Positions 46,078 through 54,377 of a stretch of DNA of 64,000 nt are shown here, in pieces; position 1 is the stretch's first letter, and every line of letters starts with the position of its first letter. The DNA lies in the NCBI GenBank assembly GCA_963832725.1, contig CAWHVG010000003.1, positions 186,001-250,000 on the forward strand, read 5' to 3'. Both the position numbers and the translations under genes were made by a program. The DNA is from JAEZBP01 sp963832725 (GTDB lineage Bacteria > Myxococcota_A > Polyangia > Polyangiales > Sandaracinaceae). The notes under the pieces were generated by a model. That model was not told the DNA's origin. It was given only the letters and a program-made list of their open reading frames with translations, and made no database searches.

Positions 46078-47683
46078 ATGCCCACTTTCAAGCTCGACGG
46101 ACAGGACATCCCCTTCGAGGAGGGAGACACGATCATCCGCGCCGCGTGGCGGGCGGGGGTCGAGATCCCCCACTACTGCTGGCACCCCGGGCTGAGCATC
46201 GCGGCGAACTGCCGGATGTGCCTGGTGGAGATCACCAGCGGCCGCCAGATGGCGCTTCCCGTCCTGAAGCTGGGACGCGAAGAAGAAGAAATGGATGGAG
46301 GCGACCAAGCCGAAGCTCCAGCCCGCTTGCCAGATCCCCGCCGGCGAGGGGATGGAAGTCTTCGCCAAGAGCGAGAACGCCAAGAAGGCCCACGAGAGCA
46401 CGCAGGAGTTCCTGCTCCTCAACCATCCGGTCGACTGCCCCATCTGCGACCAGGCTGGCGAGTGCAAGCTGCAGGACTACTGGCTGACCTCGCAGCACAA
46501 GCTCAAGCGGAAGCACACCGAGCCGGTGCACAAGCCCAAGGGCGTGCGCTTCGGCCCGACCATCGTCTACGACGCCGAGCGCTGCATCATGTGCACGCGC
46601 TGCATCCGCTTCTGCGACGAGGTGGCGGGCGATCACGTGCTCGACATGCGCGAGCGCGGCAACCGGAACGAGATCGTCCTCAGCCCCGGCCGGGAGCTCG
46701 ATCACGACTACTCGCTGATGACCGAGCACGTCTGCCCGGTCGGCGCGCTGACGAGCCGCGACTTCCGCTTCAAGGCGCGCGTCTGGTTCTTGCGCTCGGC
46801 GCCGAGCGTCTGCACCGGCTGCGCGACGGGCTGCAACACGCACATCGACTACGACCCGCGTTACCAGCGCGTCTACCGGCTGCGACCCCGCGACAACGAG
46901 GCGGTCAATCAAGTTCTGGATGTGTGACGACGGGATGATGACCTACAAGCGCTTCCACGAGGATCGCATGCTCACGGGGCGCGATCCGCACGACGGGCAA
47001 GGTCGAAGAGCTCCCGCGCGCGGCGGCGGTCCGGGCCGCGGCCGACGTCCTCGGCAAGGTCGAGGGCGGAAAGCTCGGCGTCGTCCTGAGCGCGCAGAGC
47101 TCGAGCGAGGACAACTACGTGCTCGTCAAGCTCGCCCGCGAGCACTTCGGCACCGACAAGCTCTACCTCACGGCCCTCGGTGGCTGGCGCGGGGACGACA
47201 TCCTCCGCCACGCCGACAACAACCCGAACCGCGCGGGCGCGGAGGCGGTCGGCGGAGCGCTCGGCACGATGGAGCAGCTCGTCGCCGACGTCGAGTCCGG
47301 CGAGGTCACGGCGGTCCTCTCCCTCGGCTGGGCGACGAGCCTCGGCGAGCCGGAGCTGGCGCCGCTCGCGAACCGCACGACCGCGCACGTCAACCTCACC
47401 AGCAACGCGGGCGCGCTCACCTCGAGCGCGTCGGTGGTCGTCCCGGTGGCCTCGGTCGCGGAGACCAGCGGGACCTTCGTCAACGCCAAGGGGATGGCGG
47501 GGCACTTCCGCCGGGCCGTCCGCGCGCCCGGTGGCATCGAGAGCGCCTGGCAGACCCTGGTCGAGATCGGCCGACTCCTCGGCTGGCAGATTCGATTTCA
47601 AGCGTCTGGGCGACGTGCAGAAGGCCATGCCCCAGAAGCTCCCCGCCGAGACCGCCGCCGCGCAGCCGGCGTCGGCCACCTGA
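46078..47683 (+). CDS. nuoG: NADH-quinone oxidoreductase subunit G, short form (several frameshifts)
   Basis: About 535 residues, well below E. coli NuoG (about 908). The 2Fe-2S region HYCWHPGLSIAANCRMCLVE is followed, after a shift near 46273, by HPVDCPICDQAGEC, CIMCTRCIRFCDE, EHVCPVGAL and CTGCATGC, giving the usual N-terminal iron-sulfur set. The C-terminal molybdopterin-type region is short (KLGVVLSAQSSSEDNYVLVKLA, LTSNAGAL). Further shifts lie near 46907, 47002 and 47590. As in other bacteria it would pass electrons from the NADH or donor module to NuoI/NuoB. Confidence 0.9.
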
Positions 47684-47699
47684 AGCAGAGGATGCATTC

Positions 47700-49247
47700 A
47701 TGGTGCTCCTGATCGTTTCGACGCTTCTCAAAATCGTGGTCGTGATCGCGATCCTGCTCGGGTTCGCCCCCGTCCTGGTGTGGGCGGAGCGCCGGCAGAG
47801 CGCGATGATGCAGGACCGCGTCGGTCCCGTCCGCGCGGGGATCCCGCTGCCGCCGACCATCGCCCAGATCATCCGCGGGCCGGCGGCGACCGGCGCCAAG
47901 GTGGGCGCATACGCAGCGGCGGGCCTGGCCGTGGTGGCGCTGATCGCGCTCGCCTACCTGATGATCGTGCACGGGCAGATCGACGCGGCCATCGCCGATG
48001 CGCAGGCGCGGCACGCGCTCGTCGAGCAGTGGCGCGAGGGGATGAACGGCCTCGGCATCCTGCTCGGTCCGGCTAGCGCCGATATCGTCATGCAGCTCGG
48101 CGCGCTCGAGAACGATCCGGTCCGCTTCACGCAGACCGTGGACGAGGTCTTCGGCGCGGTCATCCGCGGCTACGGCTGGGGCGTCTTCGCGCTCGTCCTG
48201 CTCGCCGTCCTCCAGTACGCGGCCTCGTGGGTGGTCCGGAACTCGGTCGACAAGCGCGGGCACCTGACGGTGTTCGGCCTGATCCACCCGGCGGCCGACG
48301 CGGCGAAGATGATCCTCAAGGAGGACTTCGTCCCGCCGAACGCGGACAAGTTCCTCCACGCGGCGGCGCCGATCCTGGCGACCATCCCGGCGTTCGCGAC
48401 CTTCGCCGTCATCCCCTTCGGCCCGCCGATCCACTGGGGAGCGGGTGAGGTGCCCTGGTATCAGTGGATGATCGAGGTCATCCCGCGCGGCGCGGCGACG
48501 GTGGGTCACCTGATCCCGCTCCAGGTCGTGAACATCAACGTCGGCATCCTCTACATCTTCGCGATCGCGGGTACCGGCATCGTGGGCGCGGCCATCGCGG
48601 GCTACTCGTCCGACAACAAGTACGCGCTCCTCGGCGGCCTCCGCGCCGCCAGCCAGATGGTCAGCTACGAGGTCACCCTCGGTCTGACGCTGGTCGGCTG
48701 CTTCATGGTCTACGGCACGCTGCTCATGGACCGCATGGTCGAGTGGCAGCAGCAGAACGTGTGGGGCTTCGTCGTTCAGCCTCTCGGGCTGATCCTCTAC
48801 TTCTTCTCCGCCTTGGCCGAGATGAAGCGGGTGCCCTTCGACGCGCCCGAGGGCGAGAGCGAGATCGTGGCCGGCTACTTCCTCGAGTACTCGGGGATGA
48901 AGTGGGGCCTCTTCATGACGGGCGAGTTCGTCGAGCACGTGGTGAGCGGCGGCATCATCGTGACGCTCTTCTTCGGCGGCTACGACGTGCCCTTCCTCTC
49001 CGAGGACGGCTTCCACTTCTTCGGGCTCTACGTGCCCGTCGTGCACATCGGCGTGGTGCTGATCTCGATCCTCGCGTTCCTCCTCAAGATCGGCCTGGTC
49101 AACTTCGTCCAGCTCACGGTCCGGTGGACGCTGCCGCGCTTCCGCTACGACCAGATCATGCAGCTCTGCTGGAAGCTCATCCTGCCGCTCTCCCTCGCCA
49201 ACATCGTGGTCACGGGCATCGTGATCTTGTTGATCCAGTCTCAGTAG
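47700..49247 (+). CDS. nuoH: NADH-quinone oxidoreductase subunit H with a large internal insertion
   Basis: A 515-residue NuoH in a single intact frame; E. coli NuoH has 325. TM1 and WAERRQSAMMQDRVGPVRAG (to residue 47) are canonical. The segment that should follow within a few residues, LIHPAADAAKMILKED, starts only at residue 194. The roughly 146 residues between hold two extra predicted membrane helices (about 69-90 and 161-179) and a polar loop. A smaller insertion of about 25 residues follows IPFGPPI. The rest (NVGILYIFAIAGTGIVG, FSALAEMKRVPFDAPEGESEIVAGY) is standard quinone-channel sequence. The insertion is in frame and free of stops. ATG at 47700, 16 nt after nuoG. Confidence 0.95.
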   Translation: MVLLIVSTLLKIVVVIAILLGFAPVLVWAERRQSAMMQDRVGPVRAGIPLPPTIAQIIRGPAATGAKVGAYAAAGLAVVALIALAYLMIVHGQIDAAIADAQARHALVEQWREGMNGLGILLGPASADIVMQLGALENDPVRFTQTVDEVFGAVIRGYGWGVFALVLLAVLQYAASWVVRNSVDKRGHLTVFGLIHPAADAAKMILKEDFVPPNADKFLHAAAPILATIPAFATFAVIPFGPPIHWGAGEVPWYQWMIEVIPRGAATVGHLIPLQVVNINVGILYIFAIAGTGIVGAAIAGYSSDNKYALLGGLRAASQMVSYEVTLGLTLVGCFMVYGTLLMDRMVEWQQQNVWGFVVQPLGLILYFFSALAEMKRVPFDAPEGESEIVAGYFLEYSGMKWGLFMTGEFVEHVVSGGIIVTLFFGGYDVPFLSEDGFHFFGLYVPVVHIGVVLISILAFLLKIGLVNFVQLTVRWTLPRFRYDQIMQLCWKLILPLSLANIVVTGIVILLIQSQ

Positions 49248-49261
49248 AGCGAAGGTTCTCG

Positions 49262-49849
49262 ATGGCGTACAAGATTTCGAAGCCCAAGCGCACCATCGGT
49301 GAGCAGGCCTACTTCCCTGAGGCGGCGAAGGGGATGGTGTTCACCATCAGTCGCTTCTTCAAGAACACGTTCTCCAAGGAAGAGAACAAGGTCATCGCCA
49401 CCATCCGCTACCCGGACGAGGTGCGCGATTACCCGGAGCGCTTCCGGGGTGTGCACCGCTTGACGCACCGCTCCGACGGCTCGCCGCGCTGCGTCGCGTG
49501 CCTCTGCTGCAGCACCGCCTGCCCGGCCCAGTGCATCCACATCGAGCCGGCCGAGTACGAGCCGGAGGATCCGCGCTACGGCTACGAGCGCTATCCGGAT
49601 GTGTTCGTCATCGACGAGCTGCGCTGCATCTTCTGCGGCTACTGCGTCGAGGCCTGCCCCTGCGACGCCATCCGCATGGACACGGGCGTGCACATGCCGG
49701 CGTCGACCGAGCGGGACCACTTCATCTTCGGCAAAGAGACGCTGATGTCGATCCCCGGCAAGGACGGCACGTTCGTGACCGCGAACCCGCGCCACGAGCC
49801 TGGCGATCCCGGTCACCCCGGCATCGATCGCGAGCACGGCCACCACTGA
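49262..49849 (+). CDS. nuoI: NADH-quinone oxidoreductase subunit I
   Basis: A 195-residue 2x[4Fe-4S] ferredoxin-like subunit with CVACLCCSTACP and CIFCGYCVEACP binding N6a and N6b. The N-terminal GMVFTISRFFKNTF helix lies along the membrane as in other NuoI. The tail is rich in His/Gly/Asp. Intact frame. It is the last complex I gene here; nuoJ-N do not follow, and a convergent transsulfuration gene comes next. Confidence 0.97.
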   Translation: MAYKISKPKRTIGEQAYFPEAAKGMVFTISRFFKNTFSKEENKVIATIRYPDEVRDYPERFRGVHRLTHRSDGSPRCVACLCCSTACPAQCIHIEPAEYEPEDPRYGYERYPDVFVIDELRCIFCGYCVEACPCDAIRMDTGVHMPASTERDHFIFGKETLMSIPGKDGTFVTANPRHEPGDPGHPGIDREHGHH

Positions 49850-49866
49850 GCGGCCGAAGCCGAATG

Positions 49867-49964
49867 TCTTAGTTGCTGAGATGTTCGGACGGAAACGTTG
49901 GGCAAAAGGCCCCTCTGGTGCTCGGCATGCGCCTTCTGTGGTGTCGATATCTCACCAACTGAGA
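49867..49964 (+). repeat. imperfect inverted repeat / RNA stem after nuoI
   Basis: The arm at 49867-49890 (TCTTAGTTGCTGAGATGTTC...) pairs with 49943-49964 over about 21 positions with a few G-U wobbles, one C-C mismatch and one bulge; the loop is 52 nt. Within the second arm GATATCTCA (49946-49954) and TGAGATATC (49960-49968) also form a perfect 9-bp palindrome with a 5-nt spacer, so the two structures compete. It lies between convergent nuoI and the PLP enzyme gene. No T-tract. Confidence 0.65.
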
Positions 49965-50098
49965 TATCTCGGGCACCGCACGGCGTGGGTCGAGGTCGCG
50001 AGCGCGCACGCTGTGCGTCGCCGTGGAAGCCGAGAGCCGCCGCCGATTGTCGTCGCGTAGAGGGCAGGGCGGCGGCGAGGCCACGGACCGGCGCGTGA

Positions 50099-51286
50099 TC
50101 AGGAAAAGGTCTTCGCCAGCGCGCGCAGGACGTCGGCGATGAGGGCGTCGGTGTCCTCGAGGCCGACCGCGTAGCGCACCAGCTCGTCCGGCATGCCGAT
50201 GGCGGCGCGCTCTTCGCTGGAGAGCTCGAAGTAGCTCATCAGCGCGGGCTGCTCGACCAAGGACTCCACGCCGCCGAGGCTCGGCGCGATGCGCGGGATC
50301 GCCAGCGCGTCGATGAAGCGTGACGTGGTCTCCAGATCCGCGTCCAGGGCGAAGGTGACCACGCCGCCGAAGCCGCTCATGAGCTCGGCTGCCACGGCGT
50401 GGCTCGGGTGCGAGGGGAGGCCGGCGTACCAAACCCGCTTCACCTTGGGGTGCCCCTCGAGCGCCTCGGCGAGCGCCAGCGCGCTCCGGTTCTGATGCTC
50501 GACGCGCACGGCCAGCGTCTTGATCCCGCGGTGGACCAGGTAGGCCGCGTGCGGGTCGAGCACGCCGCCGAGGACGTGCCTCAGATCGCGCACGAGCGAG
50601 ACCGGGCCGGACTTGCCGGCGACCACGCCTGCCAGGACGTCGTTGTGCCCGGCGAGGTACTTGGTGCCCGAGTGGACCACGAGATCCACGCCGTGCTCGA
50701 TGGGCCGGAGGTTGATCGGGGTGGCGAAGGTGGAGTCGATCAGCGTCTTGACCCGCCTCTCGCGGCAGATCGCGGTCAGCGCGGGCAGATCCAAGACGGT
50801 GTTGAAGGGGTTGGTCGGCGCCTCGCTGACCACCAGCCGCGTCTCGGGTCGGAGCGCGGCGCGCAAGGCGTCGAGGTCCGCCGGAGGGACGAGCGTGTGC
50901 TCCACCCCGAAGCGGCTCAGCACCTGGCGCACGAACTGGCGGGTCCGCCGGTAGCAGTCGCTGAAGAGGACGACGTGCGAGCCCTGCTTCACCAGGGCCA
51001 GGATCGCGGTGGTGACCGCGGCCATGCCGCTGCCGAACGCCACGGCGTCCTGCGCGCCTTCGAGTGCCGCCACCTTCTCCTCGACCAGCCGCACCGTCGG
51101 GTTGCCGTAGCGGCCGTACTCCTCGCGCTCGCGCCGGCCCTCCATGTAGGCGACGAGCTCGGCGGTGTTGGCGAAGGTGTAGGTCGCCGTCTGCGCGATC
51201 GGCGCCGCCAGCGCGTCGTAGGGGTGGGTGCGCGGCTCCCCGCCGTGGACCGCGAGGGTGCGCGGATCGAGTCGACGTTCCGTCAT
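50099..51286 (-). CDS. Cys/Met metabolism PLP-dependent enzyme (cystathionine gamma-synthase/lyase family)
   Basis: A 395-residue fold-type I PLP enzyme. YGRYGNPTVRLVEEKVAALEGA, FGSGMAAVTTAIL, DSTFATPINLRPIEHG and the PLP-lysine motif VVHSGTKYLAGHND are diagnostic. Family members include cystathionine gamma-synthase (MetB), beta- and gamma-lyases and O-acetylhomoserine sulfhydrylase; sequence alone does not separate them. No other methionine or cysteine genes are adjacent. The gene runs convergently to the nuo cluster. Confidence 0.93.
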   Translation of the reverse strand: MTERRLDPRTLAVHGGEPRTHPYDALAAPIAQTATYTFANTAELVAYMEGRREREEYGRYGNPTVRLVEEKVAALEGAQDAVAFGSGMAAVTTAILALVKQGSHVVLFSDCYRRTRQFVRQVLSRFGVEHTLVPPADLDALRAALRPETRLVVSEAPTNPFNTVLDLPALTAICRERRVKTLIDSTFATPINLRPIEHGVDLVVHSGTKYLAGHNDVLAGVVAGKSGPVSLVRDLRHVLGGVLDPHAAYLVHRGIKTLAVRVEHQNRSALALAEALEGHPKVKRVWYAGLPSHPSHAVAAELMSGFGGVVTFALDADLETTSRFIDALAIPRIAPSLGGVESLVEQPALMSYFELSSEERAAIGMPDELVRYAVGLEDTDALIADVLRALAKTFS

Positions 51287-51384
51287 GGGAGCGGAGCTTG
51301 GCGCATTCGCGCCCCCCGGAAAAGACTGCGCCCGGCCCTCCGCAAAGGAGAGGCCGGGCGCTGGCTTCGAACGTCGGTGCCGGA

Positions 51385-53754
51385 TCAGTCGCGGACCGAG
51401 TTGAGGCGGCGCAGCTCGTCGCGCGCCTCTTCGGATCCCGTGCCGCCCTGGTCGCGTGCCGCCATCAAGAGGCCGCGCTCGTCCATCTGGGCGAGCACGT
51501 GCGCCACCAGCACCCGCCGCTCGGCGTCGTCACCCCGGAGCGCGTTCCAGAGCTGCTGGCGGATGTCGCGGGGCGTCATGCCGTCGTGACCGTCCCAGCC
51601 GGCGCGGAGGCGCTCGATGGTGTTGGTCCAGACGTAGCCGTGGCGGTTGTCGCCCTCGCCCTCGTTGAGGATGTGGGCGACCGAGAGCCGGCGCCACACC
51701 TCGCCCGAGTCGAAGGCCGACTGCGTGAACAGGTTGAAGGCGTTCGATTCGTCGTCGCGGATCGAGTAGAGGAGCGCCTGCTGCAGATCGGTGTCGTCGG
51801 CGAGGAAGCCGAGCAGCGTGCGGGCGTTCGCGTCGTTTCCACCGAGGATGGTGACGAAGGCCCCTTCGCGGCGGAGCGCCGGATCCTCGAGCATCGCGCC
51901 GACCCAATCGTCCGCGGCAGGATCGGCTGCGTAGCCGACCGCCAGCGCCGCCGCGCGCTTGACGTCGGGGGGCGTCTCGGTGTTCGAGATGAGCTGCAGC
52001 AGCTCGTCGGTCAGCGCGCGCGTCGGCTTCTGCCAGAGCGCCACGACGTAGTAGCGCTTGGCCACCTCGTCGAGGTTCGGGTCGCGGACCTTCTCGAGCA
52101 CCGTGTGGAGCGTCTCGTCGGTGGCGATCGCGCCGAGGGCGAAGCCGGCGTCCTGGCGGAGGCGCCGGTCGTCCATCGGGTCCTCGATGATGGTCATCAG
52201 GTCCTCGGTGGCGTCCGGGCGTCCGTAGCGGCCGATGGCACGCACCGCGGCGGTGCGGTTCATGAACGCGGTCTCGTTGCTCACGCTCGGGACCGAGAAG
52301 TCCTGATCGTGGGGGCGCGGAATCGAGCGGAGCAGCCGCGAGTAGGCCGGGTCGTAGTTGAGGTCCGCCAGCGCGGCGGCAGCGCTCGCCACGTCGTCGC
52401 CCTCGAGGTAGCGCTCGATGACGGGGCCGGCGTGCGTCGCGCCGCTACGGCCGAGAGCACGCAGAATGTTGGCCCGACGACCCAGGAAGCGCTCGTCGTC
52501 CAGCATGGCCAAGAGGCCGTCTGCGGCCTGCTCGGCGCCGAGGAACTGGATCTTCGAGAGCGCCTCGCGGCCGATCGTGAGGTCGTCGCCCTGCGCCAGC
52601 TCGAGGAGCACGGGCACCGCGCGGGCATCGCCGAGCGCGGCGAGGCCGAACGCGGCATCCTGCTTCATCTCCGCGTCCTGCGAGTCGAGCAGCCCGGCGA
52701 GCGTGTCCGCGGCCCGCGGGTCGTGGCTGACCGCCAGCATGTGGACGAGCTCGCGCTTGACCGATTCGTCCGTCGCGCCCGGGAGGAGCGCCGCGATGCC
52801 GGGCGCGCCGACCGTGCGCTTGAGCGAGTCGAGCACGGCCGTCTTCATCCGGGGCTCGGCCTGCAGGATGTGGAAGAGCGGGGTGCCCGCGCGCGAATCG
52901 CCCGAGCGGCCGAGGCCCGACGCGATGGAGCGGAGGACGTTCTCGTCCGGCTCCTCGCGCGCCAGCTCGAAGTCCGCCATGCGGCTGAGCGGGTCCACCA
53001 CCTCGGGGGTGGCCAGCTCGGCCAGCGCGGCCGCGGTGAGCGTCCGGACCGAGACCTCGCGGTGATTCAGCAGCTCGTTGGAGCTGAGGCGCTCCGGCCC
53101 GAGCACGTTCGAGATGACCCGCGCATCGAAATCCGGCTGACCCTGGAGGTGCCCGCTCGAGAACTCCTCGATGATCGAGTCGGCGGCCGCCGACTCGCCG
53201 AGGACGGCGAGCGCCCACACCACCGCGGCGCGCGGACCGGTCTCCGTGTTCGGCAGGATGCCGAGCAGCACCGGCTTGGCCGAGTCCGCGGCGGGCGAGC
53301 CGATGGCGGCCAGCGCCCGGGCGGCGGCGGTGCGCACGGCCGGCACGTCCGACCGCACGGCGTCCGTGATCTGCGGGACCGAGTCGGCGTCGCGGTACTC
53401 GGCCATCTTCTGGAGGATGCGGACCTTGACGTCCTCGTAGCGCGTCTGGGGCAAGAGCTCCCGGATGCGCCGCAGGAAGTCCTCCTGGTTCTGCGCTCCC
53501 TCCTGCGCGGCGTTGTACGCGTCCCAGCGGGCCGCTTCTTCCTGGCTCTGCTGGAACCAGACGACGCCTACGCCGCCGACCCCGAGCACCATCACGGCGA
53601 AGGCCACCCACGCCAAGATCGGCGAGCGTTTGCCCATCTGCTTCAGGGCCTCGTCGTCGCCCAGGGTCGCGCCGAGGTCGTTGGCGAGAGGCGAGTCGGG
53701 AAAATCCGGGACTTCGGGGAGCTCGTCGTTGCTGTCCATCGGGTTCGGTTCCAT
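51385..53754 (-). CDS. membrane-anchored HEAT-repeat protein
   Basis: A 789-residue protein with a cytoplasmic N-terminus of about 45 residues, one transmembrane helix (ILAWVAFAVMVLGVGGVGVVWF) and a long array of HEAT/PBS-lyase-like helical repeats (VRTAAARALAAIGSP, KQDAAFGLAALGDARAVPVLLELA, LRQDAGFALGAIATDETL). It presumably forms a periplasmic scaffold. The ATG at 53754 has GAGGGGG upstream; the more upstream ATG is unsupported. A second HEAT-rich envelope protein is encoded at 60288. No catalytic motif. Confidence 0.85.
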   Translation of the reverse strand: MEPNPMDSNDELPEVPDFPDSPLANDLGATLGDDEALKQMGKRSPILAWVAFAVMVLGVGGVGVVWFQQSQEEAARWDAYNAAQEGAQNQEDFLRRIRELLPQTRYEDVKVRILQKMAEYRDADSVPQITDAVRSDVPAVRTAAARALAAIGSPAADSAKPVLLGILPNTETGPRAAVVWALAVLGESAAADSIIEEFSSGHLQGQPDFDARVISNVLGPERLSSNELLNHREVSVRTLTAAALAELATPEVVDPLSRMADFELAREEPDENVLRSIASGLGRSGDSRAGTPLFHILQAEPRMKTAVLDSLKRTVGAPGIAALLPGATDESVKRELVHMLAVSHDPRAADTLAGLLDSQDAEMKQDAAFGLAALGDARAVPVLLELAQGDDLTIGREALSKIQFLGAEQAADGLLAMLDDERFLGRRANILRALGRSGATHAGPVIERYLEGDDVASAAAALADLNYDPAYSRLLRSIPRPHDQDFSVPSVSNETAFMNRTAAVRAIGRYGRPDATEDLMTIIEDPMDDRRLRQDAGFALGAIATDETLHTVLEKVRDPNLDEVAKRYYVVALWQKPTRALTDELLQLISNTETPPDVKRAAALAVGYAADPAADDWVGAMLEDPALRREGAFVTILGGNDANARTLLGFLADDTDLQQALLYSIRDDESNAFNLFTQSAFDSGEVWRRLSVAHILNEGEGDNRHGYVWTNTIERLRAGWDGHDGMTPRDIRQQLWNALRGDDAERRVLVAHVLAQMDERGLLMAARDQGGTGSEEARDELRRLNSVRD

Positions 53755-53951
53755 CAAAGGCCCCCTCGCCGCGCGGCGGCTAACGCTGGTTGGCCGCAAG
53801 GGGCAAACCCCGCGGCTCCCCCTCGAATCGGCCCCGCACGATAGCCAAACCCGGCAGCCAGATTCAACGGCCTTCGCGGTCGGAGCGTCGGGAAGCGGTC
53901 CGCGAACGCCGCCGTCGGTGCGGGGCGGAGCGCAAGTGCCCGGAATCGCTG

Positions 53952-53981
53952 TTGACCCGACGGCGGCCGCGCTTGCATACT
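53952..53981 (+). promoter_or_regulatory. sigma70-type promoter of the HU/IHF gene
   Basis: TTGACC (53952-53957), 18-nt spacer, CATACT (53976-53981). AGGGAGG near 53992 serves as ribosome binding site for the ATG at 54006. The transcription start would lie about 17-20 nt before the ATG. Confidence 0.65.
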
Positions 53982-54005
53982 GCCGCCTTCCAGGGAGGCC
54001 CTCGC

Positions 54006-54320
54006 ATGACGAAGTCGGAGCTGATCGACGCCGTCGCGCGCCGTAGCAAGATCACGAAGAGCCGGGCCGAGCAGGTGGTGAACTGCATCTTCGATGCGAT
54101 GACGGCCTCGCTCGAGCGTGGCGACGGCATCGAGATCCGCGGGTTCGGCAGCTTCACCGTGCGTGAGTACAAGGCCTACAACGGGCGCAACCCGCGCACG
54201 GGGCAGACCGTCCCGGTCCCGCCGAAGCGCTTGCCCTTCTTCAAGGTGGGCAAGGAGCTCAAGGAGCTCGTGAACGGCGGCGAACCGCTCGACGACGACG
54301 AGGACGACGACGACCTCTGA
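54006..54320 (+). CDS. HU/IHF-family DNA-binding protein with acidic tail
   Basis: A 104-residue DNABII protein. MTKSELIDAVARRSKITKSRAEQVV, GDGIEIRGFGSFTVRE and the DNA-arm GRNPRTGQTVPVPPKRLPFFKVGKELKELVN are classic; the arm resembles IHF beta more than HU. The C-terminus adds an unusual acidic stretch DDDEDDDDL. It bends and compacts DNA. It is a single gene with its own promoter, followed 57 nt later by tyrS. Confidence 0.94.
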   Translation: MTKSELIDAVARRSKITKSRAEQVVNCIFDAMTASLERGDGIEIRGFGSFTVREYKAYNGRNPRTGQTVPVPPKRLPFFKVGKELKELVNGGEPLDDDEDDDDL

Positions 54321-54377
54321 CGCCGGGCGCCGCGGCGGCGTTGCCCTCGACCGGTGGGCTGCTACCTCTGGGCGGCC

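Noticed and set aside
43195..47600. RNA editing or programmed frameshifting in the nuo genes
   Set aside because: Too many shifts of mixed sign, several at short homopolymers, with no common slippery site or downstream structure. Sequencing error is far more likely.
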